The translations under genes were made by a program, and so were the position numbers. From assembly GCA_938045585.1 (NCBI GenBank), contig CALIAU010000017.1, forward strand, positions 47,490 to 111,489: 64,000 bases of DNA, read 5' to 3'. The DNA is from an uncultured Saprospiraceae bacterium (GTDB lineage Bacteria; Bacteroidota; Bacteroidia; Chitinophagales; Saprospiraceae). Positions 9,584 through 21,700 of the stretch are shown here, in pieces. The notes under the pieces are model-generated. The model was given only the letters and a program-made list of their open reading frames with translations. It was not told where the DNA came from and made no database searches. Every line of letters begins with the position of its first letter. The first letter of the stretch is position 1.

Positions 9584-9680
9584 CCGAGATAGGGATAGAA
9601 GTGGGTTGCGCGCAACGCAGTGAGCACATATGAACGGATAGCCCGGCCCGGAACCCTCGCCAGAGGGTGCAGGGATCTCC
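9584..9680 (+). ncRNA. structured intergenic repeat element, copy 1
   Basis: This element matches the one at 26896-26990 closely over its first ~65 nt (from CCGAGATAGGGATAGAAG through the block ending GGATAGCCCGG). A closing stem GAGAT (9586-9590) / ATCTC (9675-9679) brackets the element. Near its 3' side is a hairpin ACCCTC-GCCA-GAGGGT (9653-9668), replaced in copy 2 by a different but still paired stem. On the plus strand it is followed by the hairpin/T-run at 9706, so it could be a short RNA converging on the giant gene. Strand and transcription are inference. Comparison with Rfam families such as Flavo-1 would test identity. Confidence 0.5.
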
Positions 9681-9705
9681 CTAATTCTTCATCTATATAA
9701 AAAGA

Positions 9706-9735
9706 AAAAGGCCACCTAAATAGGTAGCCTTTTCT
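9706..9735. terminator. bidirectional Rho-independent terminator
   Basis: A stem AAGGC(C)ACCT / AGGT(A)GCCTT with an AAAT loop is flanked by an A-rich run on the left (a U-tract for the minus-strand giant gene ending at 9764) and TTTTCTT on the right (for the plus-strand element). It lies about 30 nt past the giant gene's stop. Confidence 0.8.
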
Positions 9736-9763
9736 TCAATTGAGACAGTATCTCTTTACTGTA

Positions 9764-12700
9764 TTATCTTGCGTAGATCATCTTGAACACTTCTACTGGA
9801 TGATCTTTGTAACGTATCTCGTATATGTACACGCCGCCTGAAAGGAACATTTTTCCATTGAGCTCAATTACGTTTTCACCGTAGGTCAACTCGTGCGTCT
9901 GTGTACTAATCTTCTGACCGAGTGCATCCATAATTTTCATCTCCACTAATCCATCTTCTGGCATATCTACCCGTATCGAAGTGGTGTTGATAAATGGATT
10001 CGGTGTATTCTGATGTACTTCAAAAGTGAGTACTTCTCTTTCTGTTATGTCTAACTCTATCAGTTCTTCTGTCAGCGTAGTGCCATCTGCATAGTAAGAT
10101 ACGACTGGTGTGTTCTCCCCTGCTATGGCTATACTTTCTTTCACTGAGTAAGCTCCCTTCGCCTGTACTCTTACTGATACTTTGGTATCTGTACTCAGGC
10201 CTTTGTTGTATGGGTCTGTCCATGCAAAGGTGAGTATACCTTCTTCTTGTAAATGCTCAGGTCCAAAGTGTGTCTCGCCCATTTCCATGCTTGTTCCATC
10301 TACGGATAGTATCTCTACTTTCTCTGGATCAAGTACAAGGGCTCCCTGGAATGCTACTATTTCTCTATCATCATGGATGTAGAAATCAAGTACATATTCT
10401 TCACCTGCTTGCATGTTCATGTCTTCTATGCTAATCGTTAAGGCATCTTTTCCTCTTACATCACTCAGCTCTTCGCCTGTCAAATTCGATGGATCATTAG
10501 AGCCATTTACGTCTCCTACTTTTACTCCAATGAAATCTTGTGCGTTCTCATTCATTACCAGTGGCTCTATCATGCTCACTTCTTCAAATGGCCATGGGTT
10601 TTCTGCATTTGTAAACACAAAGTCTTTGTTTACAAATCTCCAACTCGTATTGTCTGGGAACTCAGCGTAATGACCTAGTATAAGTTTTCTCAACTCAACT
10701 ATATCAATTCCTGTTAGGCTCTCACTGTTGTTAATATCACCTGCTATAATCTTGTACGGCGAATCTATGATATCTAAACCAAGAATGTGACGTTGCATCA
10801 ATAATACATCTAGGGTTGTTACACCATTTAATGGATTATCGTTTCTTGTTGGTGTCACTGAGTAATCAAAACTTACTGGCATCTGTGCATTGTAGTCATA
10901 CTCTCCTGACTCATCTGTATCTGCTGTATAGATTTCTCCGATACCCATATTCTCCACAGTCACTTGTACATTGTTTACACCTAAGGCATCTTCTGTCTCT
11001 ACTCGCCCTTCTATTGTTGCCATCGCATTTGTATCATCTGTACATACATCATTATTGTCTCCTAAGACCATCGTTGTTGTACAGAATGCTCCATTTCCGT
11101 GTGAATCAAACACCCATACATCTAACTCTATGGATGCTGCTATACCATTCGGTATGTCATCACAGTCAAAGGTCATATTAGGTGTATTGCCATCTTCTGT
11201 GAATGAGAAGCTAAGTTGCGACTGATCGTCACAGTTATCTTCTGCACCTAGATTAAAGTCAGATGCCCATATTTCTACCTCACCATTAGATCCTAGTGAT
11301 GTCGATATCTCTTGGCAGTATGAAACAGGTGGCGTACCATCGAATATATGGTAGTCCTGGGTACAGGTCGAGCTGTTTCCACAACCGTCTGTTACTACCC
11401 ACTGCACTTCTACATATCCTACAGATACATTTGTCACGGTAATTTCTGGATTACTTCCTTCAATTTCACCTGACAAATCTACTGTACCATTCTTGCCTAT
11501 ATCTATCTGATAGAACCATGTTAATTCAGGTCCAAATCCACAATTATTGTCAGTTGCAGAGTTACTCACTACAAGTTCCGCTAGGATACAATCACTGTTC
11601 AGTCCTCCCTGTTCGATAGTCTGACATGAACCTATCTGTGGTCCTTCTGAATCTGTAATCTTAATTTCCTGGACATCAGTCCAAATTCCACCTGAGTTAG
11701 GGTCATCTGAATCGTACTGACACCAGTCTATTACTGTCCACTGATTTAAGACTTTGTAACATGCGTCTGAATCAAAGTAGAATGTATCTGACTCTACATG
11801 TACTCCTACCATACTACAGGTACTGTTTGTGAAAATAGGTTCGTCATCTGGTATACTAGATAAACAGTCCCCTTCATAATCTGCTGGGAAGGTAATATCG
11901 TCTAAGGTAAATGGATCAAAGGCTACCACTGTTATTACTTGCGTACAAGTTTCTGCTTCTCCTACTATTGTCCATTCTCTATAGATAACTCCGTTTCCAC
12001 ATTCATTAAATTCACTCAGGTCATCTTCATATTCTGCATCTGCTGTATTACATACTGTGCCTATGGCAGGTGCTCCTGTTATAAAGAGATTTGTGAAATC
12101 CTGATCACAAGTTATTGTCACATCTGCTGGACATCCTAGCTGTGGAGTGAACTTGTCTTCCACAGTTACCTCTACCCAACATTCTGAATAGTTATCTCCT
12201 ACAGTTCCGAATACACCATTCATATCTGCATCATCCCATACTGCCATACCTACCATTACTGGTGTACCTATATCTTCGCAACAGAAGTGGATAGACTCAC
12301 CTGGTTCTGTATCTTCTGGGAAGCCACATGGAGTATCTTCTCTGAAAATACGTCTTTGGATATCTGTACATGCATCGTATGATCCTGCGTCAACAGATTC
12401 TGCGAACATAGTTCCTAGTCCAGTAGAACTTAGAGATAATACTATATTGCCTACGCACACTACATTTGGTGCAACGAGATCTCTTACAGTAATTGTAAAG
12501 CTTGCACTTGCACGGTTATGACACTGATCATTTGCCGTGATAGTGACGAGGTGCTCACCTTTTTCAAGGTTAAGCAACATATATGTACCATTTGCTAACT
12601 GCGTTACAGAACCACCTTCTACTTTAATATTTTCTATTTCTGCTATTCCACAGGCATCTGTAATTGTTGGCAAGACTGCGCTCAAATTAAAGTCAGCTGA

Positions 12701-15700
12701 ACATGACCAATAATCCGTTGAGATAACTTGATCTGGAATCACGTCTCCAAATACTGGTACCTGCGAATCATTTACTTTGATAGCTTGAATGTGTCTTAAT
12801 GGATTCACATCATTTTCTATCTCCATACATTCGTCTCTAACAATCCAGTTACGTAATATCTCGTAAGCACCTGGACAGTTTGCATCAATCAGATACTCAT
12901 CCCAGTAACCTACGTTTATTTCACAGTAGTGGTCACCGATGATAGGATTTCCATCTATGGTAGGCCATCCTGTATTGACTGGTTCTACAAGTGTAGAGTC
13001 TTCTTCTATATCTGTACAATCATAGGCATCATCCAGTACAAAATTCTCTGGCCATGCCACCTGATCAAAGTCAAATGGTAGTACAGTAATTACCTGCTCA
13101 CACTCTACCACATTTCCATCTTCGTCCTCTACCTTCCAAGTTCTATTTATAATAGCTCTTGGATCATCGCAGATACCTGAACTCAATACCTCATCATGAT
13201 AATGTATTGAAATATTAGGTTCACATGAGGTTACGATTGGTTCTCCTGTTATCGAAGGATCCTCTGTTTGATTACACATCAGTGTGATATCCGCCGGACA
13301 CTCAACTGCAGGAATCAATTTCTCCTCAATGTTTATAATACCCCAACAACAATTCACTCCATCGCTACAGTCTTCACATATAGATACCGTAAAGCTCATG
13401 CCCACATGACTCAGGTCTAAGACATTTGTTCCATCTTCATTTGTTCCTACCACATTTCCTGCTTCATCCGTAATGGTAACACAGTAGTCATCATAACAAC
13501 CGTAGTTATCACCCTCTAGTATCATATCTGCTGTAATGGTTGCCGTACAATCTGGTCCTAGGGACACATTGACTTCTCCGTTACATACTAGCGTATTATC
13601 AGTAGGTACAAATTCAATTACCGTCACGTCAAATGAACATGTATCAGAATTTCCTGCTGCATCAAATACAACCACCTCTACCTCTGTTACTCCTATTGGG
13701 AAGTCAAAGCCTGCTGGTGGGGTATACTGAACACTATCGATTGCACAATTATCCGTTGCATCTAGTGGTGGATAAGGATACGGTGTATCACATTCTCCTG
13801 GTCCTAAATTAATAGTCACATCTACGCAGGTCAGTGGTCCAATTACAGGTGGTTCATTGTCTTCCACAGTAACATCAAAGCTACATGTAGATACATTTCC
13901 TGCTGCATCCGTTATTGTGTACGTTACAGTTGTCGTTCCTACTCCAAAGATTAGCGTTTCTTCTGTTCCTTGGATAATCACTGGTAAGGACTTTGTCTCT
14001 GTATTTAACTCTCCTGTAAGCGGACTTATAGGTAGTGGTGTATCTCCTGTTACTGTATATTCTACCTCAATTTCTCCCTCACAACAATTATCACCTACTC
14101 TTGGATGCATCCATGTAAATTCGGCTGCACATTCACCAGGATCATTTGTTAAGATGGTATCTGTCTGTGAATATGGTGCTAGTTCTGAAACCTGTAGTTC
14201 CCAACCAGCTAATACGCCCATATCAGTACCAGAAGTAAATATTTCTAGAGTCCAATCTCCAATGGATTCTTCACCAAAGAAATTCTTAAGTGGTTCTATT
14301 GGTTGAAATTCTCCTCCTGCTCCAAGTGGTCCACAGGTAATTGCGGATAGAGCATTTGCTGCATCGTCATCTAAACTAATGTCATAGTCTGCTGTACCTG
14401 CACAGATATTGTTAAATAAGATTACCTCTGTACCTGATGGACTAACTAGTGTAAAGTTTAACTCACCCATGTCAGGGTAGGTACCATTCAGTCCAACTAC
14501 GTTTACATCTCCTACTAAGAAATTTGTAGGTATATTCACTACAGACATGTTACAGCCTCCGCTCTGTATTGGTAGAGGCGATACTGCTGGCATTAATGCT
14601 GTGGTATCATACTCTGCACAATACGGTGCTTCTGTATCTAGTACAGTAACTGTGAAACTACAGTTAGCACTACTAGGCGCCTCGCTCTGTAAGCTGGTCG
14701 TTGTACCGTTATCTGCTAAGATATCTAGTCCATCATTTAGGATTCCAAAGCTAGCTGCGTCACAGTCTGTTGCCATAAACCAATCATCTGCACTATCTGT
14801 ATCGCAGACACTTGATCTCAGTATATCATCTCCGAATATAGATCCAGACCAGGCAAAGCCTGTAGGAATATACCCATTGATTGCTACTGCATCAATAAAG
14901 TTATTCATAAAGCCTATGTAGTAGCCCGCTGAGGTTCCTGCAGGAATATTTGTAAACAACTGTGTATAGACACCTCCTACTGGAATTGTCGTAATATCGT
15001 CTACTATATATTCTTCAGGGGTATCTCCTTCCCTTCCGATGACTAGACAACTAATGTCATAGCTCGCAGGTCCAAAGTTTGTAATCTCAACTCCTGACAT
15101 TACACCATCTTGAACAATTTCTGTAATCAACAAAATAGGTTGATCATAGATAGTGTAGTTCACTGTATTACTACCAACAGGGAACTTTGTTCCACTGGCA
15201 TCTTCTACTCCACAGAAAATGACATCTCCAAATTCATCTTCAATCGTATACACGACTGCAAGATTATCTGGACAATTATCTTCAATACCATCTGCTGGTG
15301 GTGCTATGTCGTTCACCACTGCTCCACACATATTTGGATCGTTCTCTGCTTCTACATCCTCTGGACACGCTATGGTCGGTGGAGTATGGAAATCATTTAC
15401 TATTATTTTAATTTCACAGGTATCAGATACATTTCCAAACATATCTATCGCTACCCATTTCAATATCGTCGTACCCACTGGGAATAAACTTCCAGTATTT
15501 AATCCTGTCATGTCTACCTGTAAAATTGTGTCTAAGCCACACTCTGCTTCTGCCAATGGTGGAGAGAAGTTTGCAAAGGCAGTACACCAACCTTCTGGTG
15601 CATCTATAATTACTGGTGGTCTAGGGCAATTGGTAAACATTGGCACCTCACACTCTAATTGGAATACTGTAGGATCATTATTATTTGTAGGATCTCCATC

Positions 15701-18700
15701 GCCATCAGGATCTGGATCACTACCATCTTGGGATACATCTGTTAACAAGGTTCCATCAGGTGCTGTCGCGGAACCCGTTACTGAATTCATATATGGATCT
15801 GTCATGCCATCAGGACAGACATTTAATTTTAAATACACTGCTCCTTCATTTCCTCCAGGCACATTAACCAGTGTATCTAATCCTGTTAATAGGTTCATAT
15901 CTGCTATGCCATCAAAGTCAACATTTACATCAAACTCTTCAGACTCAAGACTTACTACTTCCCAGATATCGCCTGGTCCAAATACAGCTGTCAAGTCTTC
16001 TACTATTTGCACATTGGCAAGATCTACATCTCCATAGTTTTCTGCCTTGATTTCAAAGGTGATATCATAGCATCCTTCTGTACTTAAGATCGGCCCTTCA
16101 CTTAATCGCTTAGACACACCAAAGCCTGGATCGAATCCAAAGTCGACTGGAGTAGCAACATCATTATTGGTGGGGTCACCATCTCCGTCAGGATCTGGGT
16201 CCGTACCATTTTGTGAAAAGTCATCAAATACATCCATACCGGACGGATCCACTGCAGAAACAAATGCAGAGTTCATAAATGTACCGGTAACACCCATACA
16301 ATCATCCACATTTATTGTAAGTAATATACCTCCAACATCTCCAGGTTCTAAATCAACACTTGGAATTAACAATTCTAAGTCTGTGACACCATCATAACCA
16401 CCTGGGAAGTTTACATTAAAGTCATCTGAGGTCAAACTCAAGACTTCTATATCAGCACATGGCGCAAAGGCTATTCCTAGGTTATCAATTACTTGAACCA
16501 TCTCAAGAATTTGATTACCGAAATTCTCTACGTTGAATTCAAAGGTTACTGTAGACGAACCGTCTGCATTATTTATTACCTGTGTAGCGGCTTTTGCTAT
16601 ACCTATAGCTGATTCGAATTCAAATCCAATCTCTGTAGGGTCATTATTGTTCGTAGGATCTCCATCACCATCTGGGTCAGGGTCACTACCATCTTGTGAA
16701 ACATCCTCAAGCATTTGGCCATCTGGACTATCTGCTGTTACTGTTGCTGTATTCATAAATGGTCCAGTGTCTCCACCACATCCATCTACATTAATAGTAA
16801 GTAAGATGGCTCCTCTGTCTCCTACTGGTAAATCATCGTCACCTACTAACATATTTATATCGCCAACACTAAATGCTGGATTTACTGTAAAGTCATCAGA
16901 AGTAATTGCAATTACTTCTATATCTGTACAAGGCATAAAGGCTGCTAATAGATCATCAGTCACCTGTACATTTTGAACGTCTAGATTACCATAATTCTCT
17001 ACATTAAACTCAAAGGTTACCGTTGCTGATCCATCGTCATTATTCACTAAAGTAACTACACGTTTGGCAAGACCAATAGCAGGTACTACATCCAAGTTAG
17101 TATCTGTAGTACTCATCTCATCTGTACTGTCTTCACCCATACCATCTGGATCTGGATCACTACCGTCTACGGAAGTATCATCAATCGAATCACCTCCTGG
17201 TGTATCTGCTGTAGCTGTTGCACTATTCATTATTACGGTACCTGTAGGACAGCCACACGCTTCTACTGTAAACAGGATTGCTCCTTTATCACCTACTTCC
17301 AATTCGTCTGTACCTGTAAGTAAATTTGTATCTCCAAAACCATCATAGGCTCCATTAACTATAAAGTCATCAGAACTAATCTCTTTAATTTCTGCACTTG
17401 CACAAGCACCAAAACCAGCTGCATCTAAATCATCTTCTACCTGTAGGTTTTGTAAATTTACATCTCCTAGGTTCTCTACATTTACCTCATAGGTAACTAG
17501 AGCACAACCATCATCTTGTAACCATACGCCTACTTCACGCTTAGCCACACCCATATCAGGTGACTCTGTAATCTCAAAGTCTGTTGTATCTTCTTCATCT
17601 GAATCTGATTCGCCATCATCGCCTGGATCTGGGTCACTGCCATCACTTGAGTTATCTTCCACATCACCGCCTGCAGGATCTGTACCCGTCGCTGTAGCAC
17701 TGTTCATAATCATAGTACCATTTGGACAACCACAGGCTTCTACTGTAAGTAGGATTGCTCCTACATCCCCTGGCACTATATTATCCGTACCTAGTAATAA
17801 ATTATTGTTACCCATACCATCATAGGCTGGATCTACTGTAAACTCGTCACTCGTTACACTTGTTGTGAAACTTCCGCACGCGCCAAAACCAGCAGCTATC
17901 AAATCATCTTCTACTTGGATATCATCAATTATAACATTACCCAAGTTCTCGATATTAAATTCATATACTATCTCCGTACATCCATCAGGACTCAAATTAC
18001 TTGTCACTACTCTTTTAGCTATTCCCATGTCTGGCATAATAGTAAGCTCTGTGTCTGTAGTCCCGTCATCATTCGTTGGATCATCATCGCCATCTGCATC
18101 TGGATCACTGCCATCTACTGAATCATCTTCTACTGTATCTCCTCCTGGTGTGTCTGCTGTCGCTGTCGCACTGTTCATGATCATCGTACCACTTGGACAG
18201 CCGCAGGCTTCTATCGTAAACAAGATTGCTCCTTTGTCCCCTGCTTCCAGAATATCTGTTCCTGTAAGAAGGTTGATGTCTCCCATGCCATCATAAGCTG
18301 GGTTAACCAAGAAGTCATCACTTGTTATCTCTTTTATATCTGCACTCGCGCAGGCACCTAATCCAGCTGCCGCCAAGTCATCTTCTACTTGTAAGTTCAT
18401 CAGATCAACGTTACCAAAGTTCTCTACATTGATCTCATAGGTAAGCAGTGCACAGCCATCTTCTTGTAACCATACGCCCACTTCTCGCTTCGCAACACCC
18501 ATTAGTGGATCTTCTGTAATCTCAAAGTCCGTCGTACTCTCTTCATCTGTTCCCTCTCCGTCCATACCTGGATCTGGATCACTACCATCACTTGAGTTAT
18601 CTTCTACATCACCGCCCGCAGGGTCGGTACCCGTTGCTGTTGCAGCATTCATAATCATCGTACCATCTGGACAGCCGCAGGCTTCTACGGTAAGTAGAAT

Positions 18701-21700
18701 GGATCCTACATCACCCGGTACGATATTATCTGTTCCTAGTAACATATTGATATCACCTGTCCCATCGTAAGCTGGGTTAACTGTGAACTCATCACTCGTC
18801 AAGCTTGTCATTACAGTGCCACAAGCTGCAAAGCCTGCCGCTGCTAAATCATCTTCTACTTGGATGTCACTGATAGTTACATTACCTAAGTTCTCTACAT
18901 TGAACTCGTATATAACTTCTGTACAACCATCTGCTCCTAAGCTCGCAGTCACTACTCGCTTGGCAAGTCCCATGTCTGGCATAATATCTAGAGTTGTGAC
19001 TGTAGGGTCAGATTCATCTGTATCTGTTTCACCATCATCACCCGGATCAGGATCGCTACCATCACTGGATTCATCTTCTACCATTGTCCCTTCAGGACTA
19101 GTAGCTGTTCCAGTAGCTGTATTCATAATCTCTGTTCCAGAAGGACAGCCACAAGCCTCTACTGTAAACAAGATTGCTCCCTTGTCTCCAACCTCCAGGA
19201 TATCTGTTCCAGAAAGAAGGTCAGTATCGCCAAAGCCATCATAGTCAGGGTTTACTAAGAAGTCATCACTTGTTATTTCTTTTATTTCTGCTGAGCCACA
19301 GGCTCCAAAACCAGCTGCTGCCAAATCATCCTCTACTTGTAGACTCATAAGATCTACATTTCCTAGGTTCTCTACATTTAGCTCATAGGTAACTAGGGCA
19401 CATCCATCATCTTGTAACCATACACCAACTTCGCGCTTCGCTACACCTAAATCAGGTGCTTCAGGATCTGGCACTTCTCCACAAATAATTCTTACTTCTG
19501 GGAAACAAATATCTGAATTCCCCGAAGTATCCATGGCCATTATAACTAATTGAATTGTTGTATCTGCTGGTGATAGAATTCCTGTTATAAAGAATGTATC
19601 ACTCAGGTTCATTGTATCTAATCCTATTAGAAGCGTATCTAATTCACATTCATCTGTACTGAACATACCCAATTGCTCTGCAGTTACGAACGTGTCACAC
19701 ACTTCGCTTTCTCCAAAATCAATAACTATGTTTGTACAAACTGCTTCTGGCGGTTGTTTTTCTTTTACGATAAAGTTGAAGAAACATGAATCCATATTTC
19801 CAGCTTCATCCGTAACTCTAATTCCAATCTCTGTTGTATCATTTGGAAAGAACTCGTTGTTTGGAGATACATCTGTCCAACCGGCCATGTCCACATTATA
19901 TTCAATTATGATATTTGCATCATCTGTACAATTATCTTCTACTGGAAACAAAGGAAGATTTAACGTAGCTCCACACCAATCTTCATCATTGGGTACACAA
20001 ATATCATTAGGACATGTGATAGAAGGAGGGATTGTATCTGGTTCTATAGTTACTTCTACTCTTGCAAGTGCATTACCACAGGGTTCCCCTTGCATTGTTT
20101 CAACAAATAGAGTTACCATTCCATTTGCTATATCACCAGGTCCGGGAATATAACTTACAGCTGTATTTACATCTGTACCTCCATCGAAAGTTCCATCACC
20201 ACCAGTCAGCCAATCAGCATCAACTGGAGGATCTATATCCACAATTCCTTCAAGGTCTAAAATCGTATCACACATTTCGAACATACTATTTACAGTCACT
20301 TCTGATCGTTCAGTTACTATAAGGTCTATAGTACTCGTACTTGTACATTGCCCATTCAATGAGAATTCAACTAGATAACTTTGACTCGATGTTGGATTAA
20401 TAAATGTAGGTTCTATGGAATTTGGATCATCTAAGAATGTGCCAGGCGTAATCGTAACCATGATATCATCTTGCAATTCGCTTGGAATCATAAAATCCAG
20501 TTCTGTAGACAGATCGTTACAAGCTAAAACTTCGTAAGGACCAAAATTAAAATCTCCAACTGATCTAACTTTTGTTATAAATTCTTGATCAACACAAGAA
20601 CCTATTGAAAAGTTTGTCATAAGCATAACTGCTGCATCAACACCAAATCCTGGGTTAAGCATTATTGTTGCAGTTCCAGCCATATCATCAATTACAACAG
20701 TTCCTGCTGCAGGAGGCATAAATTCCATTTCCAATTCTCCACAAATATCTTCTATAACAAAAGGTTCTCCTGGACATACTGCAACATTCTCACCTAGTGC
20801 GGCAAGGAATGCGGGTTCTATTTCTGGGAATGGAATTTCTAGCATACTACATCCACAACCTGGAATACTAAGTTTTGCAACAATGGAGCACGCTGTTTCA
20901 CCAGGGACGGTTATTGCCCCATTTACAGTTCCTGTTCCACTTGAAGGAATAGATGCGGTAGCCATTGTGGTACCAAGACTGGTATCATAAGGATCTACCA
21001 TTCCATTATTATCAAGATCAAAGAATAACTCTACGTCAATATTCCCATTGAAAGGAGAGCCTAAACTCTCTAGGGTAAGTTCGAATTCTAGATCTGTTAA
21101 TGTTGGATCAGCATTACAAGCTGCTGACAGAGTAGCATCTCCAACAGATGCTGCTGGCACAACTTCAAAGGGTAGTATTTCTGAAGCAACAATGGATTCC
21201 ATAGAACAGTTTCCTGTCGGTTCAGAAGGACAAACAACTTCTACTACACTTTTAACTTGAAAGCCTACTTCCAATATGCCACATTCTTGATCTGGATCAA
21301 TAAGAAGGCTCAGACCAACACAGAAGAATCCTCCTACATCAAGAGAGACTGGTCCATCAAAGCTAACTTCCATATCTCCTGAAGTTCCTAAAGGCGTTGA
21401 CATAAGATTTTCTATCTCAAAGCCTACAGGTGCTAACACCTCAATATCAGCAGGATCTAACATTACATCTGCTGGTAATTGTAAGCAAACTCTGGTCATT
21501 CCAGCATTTGTTTTACCTACATTTAATGTAGTTATCTGCACGTCTGCACCGCCCTCCGTACAATTTATCTCTAGATCATCGACTTGAATGTCAAATTCTG
21601 AACCAGATTCAGGAGGCACTGTATTTATAGGTTGTCCTCTATCAAAAAGTTCATAAGGTTCGCAATCTCCTTCTCCTCTGAACAGAGCAGCAGGCATGGT

